From: CAYWBI01 sp964456445
GTDB lineage: Bacteria; Calditrichota; Calditrichia; Calditrichales; J004
DNA length: 64,000 nucleotides
NCBI GenBank assembly: GCA_964456445.1
Contig: CAYWBI010000005.1
Coordinates: forward strand, 1 to 64,000
Direction: 5' to 3'
Every line of letters starts with the position of its first letter. Position 1 is the stretch's first letter. The translations under genes were made by a program, and so were the position numbers. This document shows positions 56,787 to 64,000 of this stretch, in pieces. The notes under the pieces are model-generated. The model was not told where the DNA came from and did no database searches. It saw only the letters and a program-made list of their open reading frames with translations.

Positions 56787-57215
56787 TTAATTGACTTTAA
56801 ATTTAGGTTTAGGCGGGAAACCGTTTAAGTCGCTTTTATCGATCCATTTAAAGAAGGATACAAGCGCATCTTTTTCCTGCTCGGTAAATTGATACTCTAC
56901 CATGTGCCGGTTATGCAAACGCCAGCCACCGGGAAAATTTAACACACTTTTTATATAGTCCGGGCCACGTCGCTCGAATACTTTTGTCAACTCCGGTGCG
57001 TAATAGGCGCCTTCGCCTAAAATAGTGTGGCATCCCATACAGTTATTTGAATCCCATAAATGTTTACCTTGCTTTACCTGCTCGCTCAGTCCCTTTTCAT
57101 CGGTATGTCTTGGAACACCATTGACAAGTGTGTCAACGGTTAGTCCAAGAAAGATGATAAGGAACAATAAAGTTCCGCCAAGAAAAAATATCTTGGCCTG
57201 TTTTTTGGATAACAT
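56787..57215 (-). CDS. norC: Nitric oxide reductase cytochrome c subunit
   Basis: 142 aa from the ATG at 57215, preceded by GGAGG; an in-frame extension upstream is rejected. An N-terminal membrane anchor (about 9-27) is followed by a periplasmic class I cytochrome: haem motif CMGCH in DSNNCMGCHTILGEGAYY (about 60), and a distal Met ligand probably in HNRHMVEY. Passes electrons from soluble cytochrome c to NorB. First gene of the operon. Confidence 0.94.
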   Translation of the reverse strand: MLSKKQAKIFFLGGTLLFLIIFLGLTVDTLVNGVPRHTDEKGLSEQVKQGKHLWDSNNCMGCHTILGEGAYYAPELTKVFERRGPDYIKSVLNFPGGWRLHNRHMVEYQFTEQEKDALVSFFKWIDKSDLNGFPPKPKFKVN

Positions 57216-57279
57216 TCCACCCCTCCTCTTTTGGTTTGATAATAGCAGTTGTTTTTGTCCGATAATGTTGACCGAGCTA

Positions 57280-57299
57280 ATAAGACAATATAGTCTTAT
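57280..57299. promoter_or_regulatory. Dyad upstream of norC, candidate NO-responsive operator
   Basis: ATAAGAC (57280-57286) and GTCTTAT (57293-57299) form a perfect 7-bp inverted repeat with a 6-bp spacer, 65-85 bp before the norC start. The rest of the 343-bp gap (57216-57558) carries no gene. It does not match the FNR/DNR (TTGAT-N4-ATCAA) consensus. Confidence 0.5.
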
Positions 57300-57485
57300 A
57301 TCGAGCAATGCGCAAGCGGGATATTCTAATCATGAAAAAAAAACGGTAACAGAGGTGTTCCTGTTGTTGCCCAGGAGCCAAATTTTACTCGTACAAACAG
57401 TTCCTGATAAAAACAAACGATCCTTTTCTCTTTTTAATTCCTGATGCCGACAGGCTGCCCGAAAAAAAGCAAAACATACAAATAT

Positions 57486-57512
57486 AAAAAATCCTGCTAA
57501 GGCAGGATTTTA
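57486..57512 (-). terminator. Intrinsic terminator after the stomatin/NfeD unit
   Basis: AAATCCTGC (57489-57497) pairs with GCAGGATTT (57502-57510); the minus strand continues into a T-run. It follows the stomatin stop (57559). Confidence 0.85.
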
Positions 57513-57558
57513 TTTAAACAGTGAGGAAAAATACAGTTGAAACTAAAACAGTGATCTA

Positions 57559-58488
57559 TTACGTTTTTGCTGGTGATTGTTCCTTTACAACAGACATGGC
57601 GGTGGCAACCATGCCGGCAATATCGCTTAAGTTGGAGGGGATAATCATCGTGTTGTTTTCCTTGGCCAACTTACCAAATTCCCCAAGGTATTGTTCGGCA
57701 ACACGTAGGTTAACGGCATTAAGTCCACCTTCCTGGTTGATGGCCGAGGCAATCTCCCGGATGCCTTTTGCCGTGGCCAGAGCAATAGCTTCGATTTCTT
57801 TGGCACGTCCTTCTGCTTCGTTTATGCGTTTTTGTTTTTCACCCTGCGAACGTTGGATCAATTCTTGTCTGTCCCCCTCGGAGCGGTTTATCTTGGCCTG
57901 ACGGTCCCCTTCGGATTCGGCGATAAGGGCGCGTTTTTCACGTACTGCCCGCATGTGTTTTTCCATGGCGTCCTTGATGCTTTGCGGTGGCACAATATTG
58001 CGAACTTCATAGCGTGTCACTTTTACGCCCCAGGGATCGGAAGCTTTATCAACCGCGGAAACGATTGCGCCGTTCATTGAATCACGTTCTTCAAAGGTGC
58101 GGTCAAGTTCCAGTTTACCAATAACGCTACGCATCGTGGTTTGAGCCAGTTGGGTCGACGCAAATTCAAAATTGCTGATCCCATAAGATGCTTTCTTGGG
58201 ATCGACAACCTGCAGGTACAGAATACCGTCCACTTCCACAGAAATATTGTCTTTTGTAATGCACATCTGTGATGGAACATCAACCGCCCGTTCCTTTAGT
58301 GAATGTTTATAGGCAATACTATCTACAAAGGGCAGTAAAATATGAAAACCGGCTTCCAGGGTAGTACGGTACTTGCCAAGCCGCTGTAATATAAAAGCGG
58401 ATTTTTGCGGAACAATGGTAATGGTCTTTGCAAAAAGGATTAATACAAAAATTATCAATCCAATGATCATAACACTTCCTGCGCCCAT
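57559..58488 (-). CDS. SPFH/stomatin-family membrane protein (QmcA type)
   Basis: 309 aa. An N-terminal helix (about 5-27), then an SPFH domain with IVPQKSAFILQRLGKY, then a coiled-coil rich in Arg/Glu/Ala (EGDRQAKINRSEGDRQELIQRSQGE...). The middle motif ERDSMNGAIVSAVDKASDPWG is standard. These oligomerise as membrane scaffolds. It forms a pair with the NfeD gene 10 nt upstream, a classic linkage. Confidence 0.92.
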   Translation of the reverse strand: MGAGSVMIIGLIIFVLILFAKTITIVPQKSAFILQRLGKYRTTLEAGFHILLPFVDSIAYKHSLKERAVDVPSQMCITKDNISVEVDGILYLQVVDPKKASYGISNFEFASTQLAQTTMRSVIGKLELDRTFEERDSMNGAIVSAVDKASDPWGVKVTRYEVRNIVPPQSIKDAMEKHMRAVREKRALIAESEGDRQAKINRSEGDRQELIQRSQGEKQKRINEAEGRAKEIEAIALATAKGIREIASAINQEGGLNAVNLRVAEQYLGEFGKLAKENNTMIIPSNLSDIAGMVATAMSVVKEQSPAKT

Positions 58489-58498
58489 AGGGCCTCCT

Positions 58499-58942
58499 TT
58501 ATTTTAGTGGTTCTACCGTAAATTTTATACTTTCGCGTCCGGTAATTTGCACGCGTGACCCGACAGGTATATCTTCCGCTGACCTCGCCACCCACATCGT
58601 ACCGTTTAATTCAATTTTACCCGGGCTATGTGCGGATATTTTCACGGTAACAACACATTCAGCACCAATAAAGTCATCCTGTTCATCCATATCGTTTACG
58701 GTGTTCACGCCGAAGAGTCTTTGTAGATGACTGCGAAACAGCACGAGCAGCAAAACCGACGAAATTAAAAAGATGCTAAGCTGGAGAGTAAGGGAGATAT
58801 CGATAAAAAGACAGGTAATGGAAACAAGCCAACTGCCCAAGCCAAAAAACAAAATAAAAATACCCGGAAGGGGAAACTCCAACAAAATGAGAACCAGGCC
58901 AATAAAAAACCAAATAACTTCCGGTTTGAGAAATGTATCCAT
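58499..58942 (-). CDS. NfeD-family membrane protein
   Basis: 147 aa with three or four hydrophobic helices in the first ~70 residues (IWFFIGLVLILLEFPLPGIFILFFGLGSW) and a C-terminal OB-fold domain (about 90-147: GAECVVTVKISAHSPGKIELNGTMWVARS). Short NfeD form lacking the ClpP-like protease. Partners the stomatin-like protein downstream. Confidence 0.9.
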   Translation of the reverse strand: MDTFLKPEVIWFFIGLVLILLEFPLPGIFILFFGLGSWLVSITCLFIDISLTLQLSIFLISSVLLLVLFRSHLQRLFGVNTVNDMDEQDDFIGAECVVTVKISAHSPGKIELNGTMWVARSAEDIPVGSRVQITGRESIKFTVEPLK

Positions 58943-59077
58943 GACGACCTCTTATTGTATTTTTAAGCTATATGTTTTTGTTACGCTTTTATTCATGCTC
59001 AATATTACCTGAGACGCACTACGTTCAGTCATTAATATTATATCCATCAGGAGAATGTACCGCCCGTTGATACGTCT

Positions 59078-60475
59078 TTACCGGGGCAATGGTTGCGGTT
59101 TAGTACTTATAAAGATGAATTTCGTTTCCGGCCCCTGACGCACAAACAGACGGATGTATGATGTTTTATCTTTTTTAAGCCGGGCAAGCTCTTCCTTTAA
59201 TGGCTGCAAAGCGCTGAGTTCCCGGTTGTTTATTTTTAGTAAAATATCACCCACACGCAAACCGGCCAAATCGGCCATGCTTGCCCGTTCCACGCGGGAA
59301 ATCCAAAGTCCCTTGATGCTAAAATCTAATTTTTGGGCCAGGATAATATCCTTGGTTAACTCCTTGGCGCTAAAGCCTAACCAATAATCGGATACTTCGT
59401 TGGCCAGATATTGACTGATTGGAATGTCGGTAAGGTGAACCTGTGTGTGATAGGCTTTTCCTGATCGCCAGAAAACAATCGGCGCTTCCTGTTTTTTATA
59501 GTTGCGCACCAAAGTACGAAACACATCCAGATCTGTATTTTTTTGCGCCGTTAGTTTTTTGCCGTCAAAACGCAGCAGAATGTCGCCGGGAAGAAGACCG
59601 GCTTTTTGAGCAGGGGACTTTTTTAGCACCGTATTTATCAGGATACCACCGCTATCGGCAATGCCAAAATAATGGGCCATGGCAACCGTAAGAGGTTGCA
59701 TGTTTATACCGAACCACTTTTTGTGCCCTGGTTTCTTGCGGGTAAAACGTGGAGGGTGTTTAATAAATGAGGCAATGGCCGACGCCGGTTGGATTACAGC
59801 CAACCCGCCACTTCCACTAAAAAAATTTCCGCCAAAACTAAATCTGTTTTTGGATGGTTTTACAATGGCAATTGGCCGATAGTGCAAATCGAAGACAAGT
59901 CCCAGCCCATAGGCGCTATTTGCATTTAATTCCGTAAGGTATTTTGGATGATGGTTTTCGAAGATACTGTTAACCTTACGCTCCTGGATTAAAAAACGGT
60001 TGCGGAAATTACTTTTTAGCATACGCACGATAAGCATTTGGACGCCGATTTTAAGGGTATCGTTTGTAAATTTTATGCCCTTGCCTTTGAAGCTGTTTTT
60101 CAATTTTAAAAAAGCAATCCCTGCTTCATCGTCCTTGCCAACAAAAGAAGCCCCTTGCCATTGGGCGTCCTGAAACCGGACCCGTATATCGCTTGGCGGA
60201 TCCGGTGGTGTAAAATGTGCTGCACTGGTAAAATCCATACCGGCTTTGAAAATGAGGTTCGATGTCAATATCAGACCGGAGTCACTTACCACAATACCAG
60301 AGAGATGATGTTTCCGTTTGGTGTCGTTGTGCAAATCATCGGTTGTATTGACCTTTTCATAGTATTCGATTTCGACCATATATTGTTTGGCTTGCCGTTG
60401 AATACCTTGCCAGGGGGCGTCTCCTGCAAAAAGACCGGAAAAAAACAGAAACAGAAACAGGAAGATTTTAGTCAT
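59078..60475 (-). CDS. Catalytically dead HtrA-like protein with two PDZ domains
   Basis: 465 aa from the ATG at 60475, with a signal peptide (TKIFLFLFLFFSGLFAG). Aligning by eye with the HtrA just upstream, GxxLILTSNLIF replaces the usual TNNHV so the His is lost, and DEAGIAFLKL replaces TDIAVLKL so the Asp is lost. The Ser region NANSAYGLG lacks the GNSGG oxyanion loop. Two PDZ domains (about 270-370 and 375-465) are well kept: MQPLTVAMAHYFGI, KSPAQKAGLLPGDILL, DLAGLRVGDILLKINN. Likely a regulator or substrate-recruiting partner of the active protease. Overlaps it by 8 nt. Confidence 0.85.
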   Translation of the reverse strand: MTKIFLFLFLFFSGLFAGDAPWQGIQRQAKQYMVEIEYYEKVNTTDDLHNDTKRKHHLSGIVVSDSGLILTSNLIFKAGMDFTSAAHFTPPDPPSDIRVRFQDAQWQGASFVGKDDEAGIAFLKLKNSFKGKGIKFTNDTLKIGVQMLIVRMLKSNFRNRFLIQERKVNSIFENHHPKYLTELNANSAYGLGLVFDLHYRPIAIVKPSKNRFSFGGNFFSGSGGLAVIQPASAIASFIKHPPRFTRKKPGHKKWFGINMQPLTVAMAHYFGIADSGGILINTVLKKSPAQKAGLLPGDILLRFDGKKLTAQKNTDLDVFRTLVRNYKKQEAPIVFWRSGKAYHTQVHLTDIPISQYLANEVSDYWLGFSAKELTKDIILAQKLDFSIKGLWISRVERASMADLAGLRVGDILLKINNRELSALQPLKEELARLKKDKTSYIRLFVRQGPETKFIFISTKPQPLPR

Positions 60476-61799
60476 CTTTTTTTTCCCTCTCAATCAATGC
60501 AAAGCGGTTTTGTGAGCCAATTTTTAAAAAAAGGAGATGATCCGACGATGTATTTTTTAGCAGCCTGGTATATTGTTTTTTGAATGATACTAAATTTTCA
60601 ACTTTTTTCCCGTCGATCATTTTGATGATATCTCCGCGTCCAACACCGGCCTTATCTGCTAAACTGCCTCCCTTTACGCCGATTACCAAAACACCGACGG
60701 CGTTGTTCAGACGAAAATTTTTTACAATACGCGCTGTTATCTCCTGTACGGAGACGCCCCATTCGGGGCTGTTAAATTCATTTCCGTTAAGTTTGCCCCT
60801 GGCGATTGTTGTAAGTGGGATTTGTCGAACAGCCCCGTCACGTTCAACCCGGATCACGGCTTTTTGCATCACGGGCAGCGCGGCCATCATCAGGCGGACA
60901 CGGGGCAACTCTTCCCGATGAACGGCATTTACCTTTTTCCCGTTTATGGAAATAATAATGTCCCCTGGAATAAATCCGGCTTGCTCAGCGGGGGAATTTT
61001 CATCGATCCCGGAAATGAGTACACCTTGCAAATCCGTTTTATCCGTATAACGGCGCAGTTCCTTTATTTCCTGTAAATTTATCCCGGTGTATGAGCGGTC
61101 CACTTTCCCGGTGGCAATAATCTGATTCACAATATCACCTACAATATTGGCCGGGATGGCAAAGCCAAGGTTTTGCCCAAAAACCACAGCCCTGGCGTTT
61201 ATTCCAACCACTTTGCCGTTCAGGCTCACCAAGGGCCCGCCGCTATTGCCCGGATTTATGGCCGCATCGGTTTGTATCCATAAATTGAAGGGCGAAATCA
61301 TTTCTCCCACATCGTTAAAATATCGGTCGATAGAACTGACCACCCCCATGGACAGGGACCGGGCCAGCCCAAGCGGGGAGCCCATGGCCATTACAATTTG
61401 ACCGACTTTTAAGCTGTCACTGTTTCCAAAACGGGCGAATGGCACCTCTTTTATACCGGCGGACTTTAAATCAAGCTTTAGGACAGCAATATCTGTCCAG
61501 GCATCCAAGCCGATTACCCTGGCCGTCACTTCCTTCCGTGAAGAAAGTGTACAACGGACCAGTGTGGCTTTTTCCGCCACATGGTTATTGGTTACCACAT
61601 ACCCATCCGCGCTGATAATAACCCCGCTACCGGTAACCTGAACTTTGTGTTTTTCTCCGCCCGAGAAATATTCTTTTACCGGCTGGATATGAACCAGGGC
61701 AGGAAACACATCTTCACGCGCCTGCAACATTTGTTTTTCGAATGATTGCCGGGCAAAGGCAAAGCCGATAAGGACAAAAGACAAAATAAATAGTTTCAT
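60468..61799 (-). CDS. HtrA/DegP-type serine protease with two PDZ domains
   Basis: 443 aa with a signal peptide (ending near FAFARQ), so periplasmic. Triad: His in YVVTNNHVAE (about 78), Asp in WTDIAVLKL (about 108), Ser in NPGNSGGPLV (about 187). PDZ1 (about 240-330, INLQEIKELRRY, SPAEQAGFIPGDIIISING) and PDZ2 (about 345-440, GGSLADKAGVGRGDIIKMIDGKK). Envelope quality control. Overlaps the small membrane gene upstream by 4 nt and the inactive paralogue downstream. Confidence 0.94.
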   Translation of the reverse strand: MKLFILSFVLIGFAFARQSFEKQMLQAREDVFPALVHIQPVKEYFSGGEKHKVQVTGSGVIISADGYVVTNNHVAEKATLVRCTLSSRKEVTARVIGLDAWTDIAVLKLDLKSAGIKEVPFARFGNSDSLKVGQIVMAMGSPLGLARSLSMGVVSSIDRYFNDVGEMISPFNLWIQTDAAINPGNSGGPLVSLNGKVVGINARAVVFGQNLGFAIPANIVGDIVNQIIATGKVDRSYTGINLQEIKELRRYTDKTDLQGVLISGIDENSPAEQAGFIPGDIIISINGKKVNAVHREELPRVRLMMAALPVMQKAVIRVERDGAVRQIPLTTIARGKLNGNEFNSPEWGVSVQEITARIVKNFRLNNAVGVLVIGVKGGSLADKAGVGRGDIIKMIDGKKVENLVSFKKQYTRLLKNTSSDHLLFLKIGSQNRFALIEREKKDD

Positions 61800-62200
61800 T
61801 TTTTATGCTTTTTTAAGGATTTTTGTTTTATTTCAGAAAGAACACGCATGGCGCGGAACAAGGCCACTATAAAAACCAGGACAAGAACCAACAACAGGAA
61901 CATCCGGTAATTGAGCGCGATTATTTTGTTCCAATGCAAAAAGCCGTTAAAAAATATGATCAGCACAAACAAGCTTAGCAAACCGCTCAAAAAATTTAAA
62001 CGTTTATTGTTTTCACGTCGGATTTGATAGTCATCCCGCAGGATTTTCACTTCGACCATAAAGGCCAGGGTGGCCAGCAAAGCTGCGACAAGAAAGTCGG
62101 TTGCCGCCTGGATCCCAAAAATGTTTAAAATAAAAAAACCTATAACAAAGGCTATCAGGGGCGAAAAATCCTGTAATGATTTTATATTAGATGTGGACAT
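61796..62200 (-). CDS. Small membrane protein of unknown function
   Basis: 134 aa with about four helices (15-32, 34-50, 69-90, 96-116), a charged loop between helices 2 and 3 (RDDYQIRRENNKR) and a very basic tail (KQKSLKKHKK). Start of the HtrA unit, coupled by a 4-nt overlap. I do not recognise the family. Confidence 0.72.
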   Translation of the reverse strand: MSTSNIKSLQDFSPLIAFVIGFFILNIFGIQAATDFLVAALLATLAFMVEVKILRDDYQIRRENNKRLNFLSGLLSLFVLIIFFNGFLHWNKIIALNYRMFLLLVLVLVFIVALFRAMRVLSEIKQKSLKKHKK

Positions 62201-62441
62201 GGGACGATCTTATAGTGTGATGTGTTTTATTTGTACTTAAACTTAGTGGTAAACCTGCAAAGATAGAAATTTTTTTGCTCTGCGAAGACAGGGGAGACAG
62301 ACCTGTGGATGAGAAAGATTTACGAAAGGGAAATCCTAAGGAAATAAAACTAAGGTGAGACCTTCGTTTTATATTCTCTTCTTTGTTCATCCTAAAGCGG
62401 ATCGTATTGGGTATATGGATTCTGTGGATCAATACAACATC

Positions 62442-63545
62442 TTATTGAAGCAAAATCATGCGACGTGATTTTTGCATGTCCCCCACTGTGACACGATAAT
62501 AATAAACGCCTGTTGCCAATCCGCCGGCATTAAAAATAAAACGTTGCATCCCGCTCGATTGTTTCCCCAGGTCAAAGCTGTGCAAATGCCGTCCCGCGAT
62601 ATCAAAGATATCCAGGATTACATGTGCCGGGCGGTTTAAGCGATAGCGGATTTCCGTGGACGGGTTAAAGGGATTGGGAAAGTTGGGCAAAAGCTCAAAT
62701 GTTTTGGGAAAATGGACCAGGGGGGGCCCCAATGCTGAAACCGCATCAAAGTGATGACTGTAAACCAGGGCATGATAGCCAAGATAATCCTGACCGGTTT
62801 GAACGGCAATATGGTTCAAGCCCTGTTGTACCTTCAGGCTGTCAATCAGATAGTAGTCCGCATATTTGCCAAGATTTCCGTAAAAGATCCCATCGTTGGC
62901 AAGCGCGTTTCCATTAAGAAAAATGTTTTCTTTGTCGCTGCTCAAACTGTCAGCGGCTTCGGTCAATACGGCAATTTTTACACCCTGATATGCCTGATCC
63001 GTTTGGATAAGAACCGAAGAAGAGTCGTTTTTTAAAGATTCGGACCCGAGAAATAAATCAATACGCGCCTCGGGCAGGGAGGGGTCTTCATAAACAAGAT
63101 ATAAAAAGGAAAGATAACTCAATTTTAAATTGGCAACGGAAGCAATTACATCTGCCCCATTGCTTTTGCTTGTCACATCATATACAAAGGTTGACAAAAT
63201 AAATTCACCGTCCGCATCATAAAAAACCGTATCATTTTGTACCGTTTCCCCGCCAACCTGAACTGTAATGTTTGTGGAATCCGGCCGCCAATCGGTGACC
63301 ACATACCATGCCTTGTGCACAGTGGCGCCCGATGGAAGAAAACCCAATGAAAAAGTATCGCTTAGGGCCGTTGAACTATCATGGGCAAGTGGCAGGGTTT
63401 TATATCCATACGTACCTTGCCAACTGCCAAATAAAGTTAGGGGCGCGTCCCCCGAAGTAGAATTTTTTATCAGGTGATGTTGTTGCGATGGAACCTGGGC
63501 AACGGCAAACACCGCTAACAATAAAAAAGCAAAGAATTTTTTCAT
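62442..63545 (-). CDS. Secreted protein with type IX-like C-terminal sorting domain
   Basis: 367 aa with a signal peptide (MKKFFAFLLLAVFAVAQVP). The main part (about 40-285) is beta-rich and resembles DUF3344-like or jelly-roll surface modules (TVHKAWYVVTDWRPDSTNITVQVGG). The final ~85 residues form a T9SS-type A domain: LPNFPNPFNPSTEIRY, VILDIFDIAGR and ATGVYYYRVTVGDMQKSRRMILL. That suggests export across the outer membrane and surface attachment. Function of the main part is unknown. Confidence 0.85.
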   Translation of the reverse strand: MKKFFAFLLLAVFAVAQVPSQQHHLIKNSTSGDAPLTLFGSWQGTYGYKTLPLAHDSSTALSDTFSLGFLPSGATVHKAWYVVTDWRPDSTNITVQVGGETVQNDTVFYDADGEFILSTFVYDVTSKSNGADVIASVANLKLSYLSFLYLVYEDPSLPEARIDLFLGSESLKNDSSSVLIQTDQAYQGVKIAVLTEAADSLSSDKENIFLNGNALANDGIFYGNLGKYADYYLIDSLKVQQGLNHIAVQTGQDYLGYHALVYSHHFDAVSALGPPLVHFPKTFELLPNFPNPFNPSTEIRYRLNRPAHVILDIFDIAGRHLHSFDLGKQSSGMQRFIFNAGGLATGVYYYRVTVGDMQKSRRMILLQ

Positions 63546-63554
63546 AATTTTTCT

Positions 63555-64000
63555 CTAATAGGTTACAAAGCGGCTGCGTGATGGATGCTTCGTCAGTTTT
63601 ATGTCCTTCAACATGGGGTCCTTTATGTTGATTTGGAAACTGTAATATCCCTGCTGCGGCTGCCAGTTAAAACTCATTTCCCAGCAATGCAGATCACGAT
63701 AAATATTAAGCGTCTGATATGCAAGTTTTTTATCGATTAAATCCAGGTTTACCCGCCATCCCAGTTTCCAGTTTTTAGTTATTCTTATTTGGGCATTAAC
63801 CGATGAATTTAAACGTTGGATGGTATTTTTAGGGTCGTTACGGTTTAACGTATAGTTAAATGAAAAAGCCAGCGACCATGGTCGTTTTACCCGTCTTAAT
63901 TCTTCCCGTTCCCGGTCACGTGTGTTGTCCGTGCGGCCAAAAAGATTGTTGCCGGTCAATAAACTGTCTTCTGTGCCTGTACTTAATGATTTCGGTTCGC
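63555..64000 (-). CDS. C-terminus of an LptD/OstA-like outer-membrane protein, 5' end outside window
   Basis: The reverse strand is open from a stop at 63555 to the window edge, about 148 codons; the frame continues upstream of the TTG at 63957-63959, so the start lies outside. Alternating beta-strand pattern with LHCWEMSFNWQPQ and SFQINIKDPMLKDIKL, the typical end of Bacteroidota-style LPS-assembly LptD barrels. Ends in an aromatic Tyr, as outer-membrane barrels often do. Nine nt upstream of the T9SS-type gene. Confidence 0.72.
   Translation of the reverse strand, partial: EPKSLSTGTEDSLLTGNNLFGRTDNTRDREREELRRVKRPWSLAFSFNYTLNRNDPKNTIQRLNSSVNAQIRITKNWKLGWRVNLDLIDKKLAYQTLNIYRDLHCWEMSFNWQPQQGYYSFQINIKDPMLKDIKLTKHPSRSRFVTY

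Noticed and set aside
62187..62432. 81-codon minus-strand frame before the small membrane protein
   Set aside because: Ser/His/Lys-rich, low-complexity, overlaps the start of the next gene, and has no signal peptide or motif.

Overview
The window is a chromosomal segment from an AT-rich, Gram-negative, free-living bacterium, most likely of the FCB superphylum and in gene style closest to Calditrichota or Marinimicrobia (inference). The support is a type IX-secretion-like C-terminal domain on a secreted protein, a Bacteroidota-like LptD C-terminus, several lipoproteins with clear lipoboxes, a mitochondrial-type citrate synthase, and a complete cytochrome c-dependent nitric oxide reductase cluster that points to denitrification. 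I saw no rRNA, tRNA, CRISPR array, prophage or intact transposase.

The replication origin is almost certainly at about 13.7-14.2 kb. To its left, every gene is on the minus strand: rpmH-rnpA-yidC-mnmE-mnmG-rsmG, then murQ, a permease fused to PTS EIIA and TrkA-C domains, an esterase, a GalT-like gene, glgA, gmhB and a lipoprotein cut by the window edge. To its right, the plus-strand genes are dnaN-recF-dciA-gyrB-gyrA-rex. dnaA is not at its usual place next to dnaN, and parAB are not next to rsmG, but two near-consensus parS sites flank mnmG.

21.7-28.5 kb (mostly minus): a TPR lipoprotein, a small secreted protein, an ECF sigma factor, a histidine kinase without a partner regulator, a TPR protein and a HEAT-repeat/cyclophilin lipoprotein. 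28.6-36.1 kb (plus): a coiled-coil membrane protein, a PilM-like/PilO-like pair with no pilus genes nearby, then rsmD, coaD, pta, an FmdB zinc ribbon and citrate synthase.

36.7-47.2 kb: a large conserved TIM-barrel-like protein, a DUF1460 cell-wall enzyme, a TRAP transporter pair lacking its binding protein, a DUF4143 ATPase, proline dehydrogenase, a GT2 glycosyltransferase, and a small protein plus DinB polymerase behind a promoter with a perfect dyad. A repeat-rich gap with five palindromes follows (47.3-47.76 kb).

47.8-64 kb (all minus): a four-gene CoA/oxo-acid operon (IDH-like, carbonic-anhydrase-like, HMG-CoA lyase, type III CoA-transferase); the nor cluster norC-norB-norQ-norD-norE-norF plus an unrecognised 56-residue membrane protein, with an intrinsic terminator between norB and norQ and a dyad upstream of norC; stomatin/NfeD; an active HtrA paired with a catalytically dead HtrA; a membrane protein; a T9SS-type secreted protein; and the C-terminus of an LptD-like protein.
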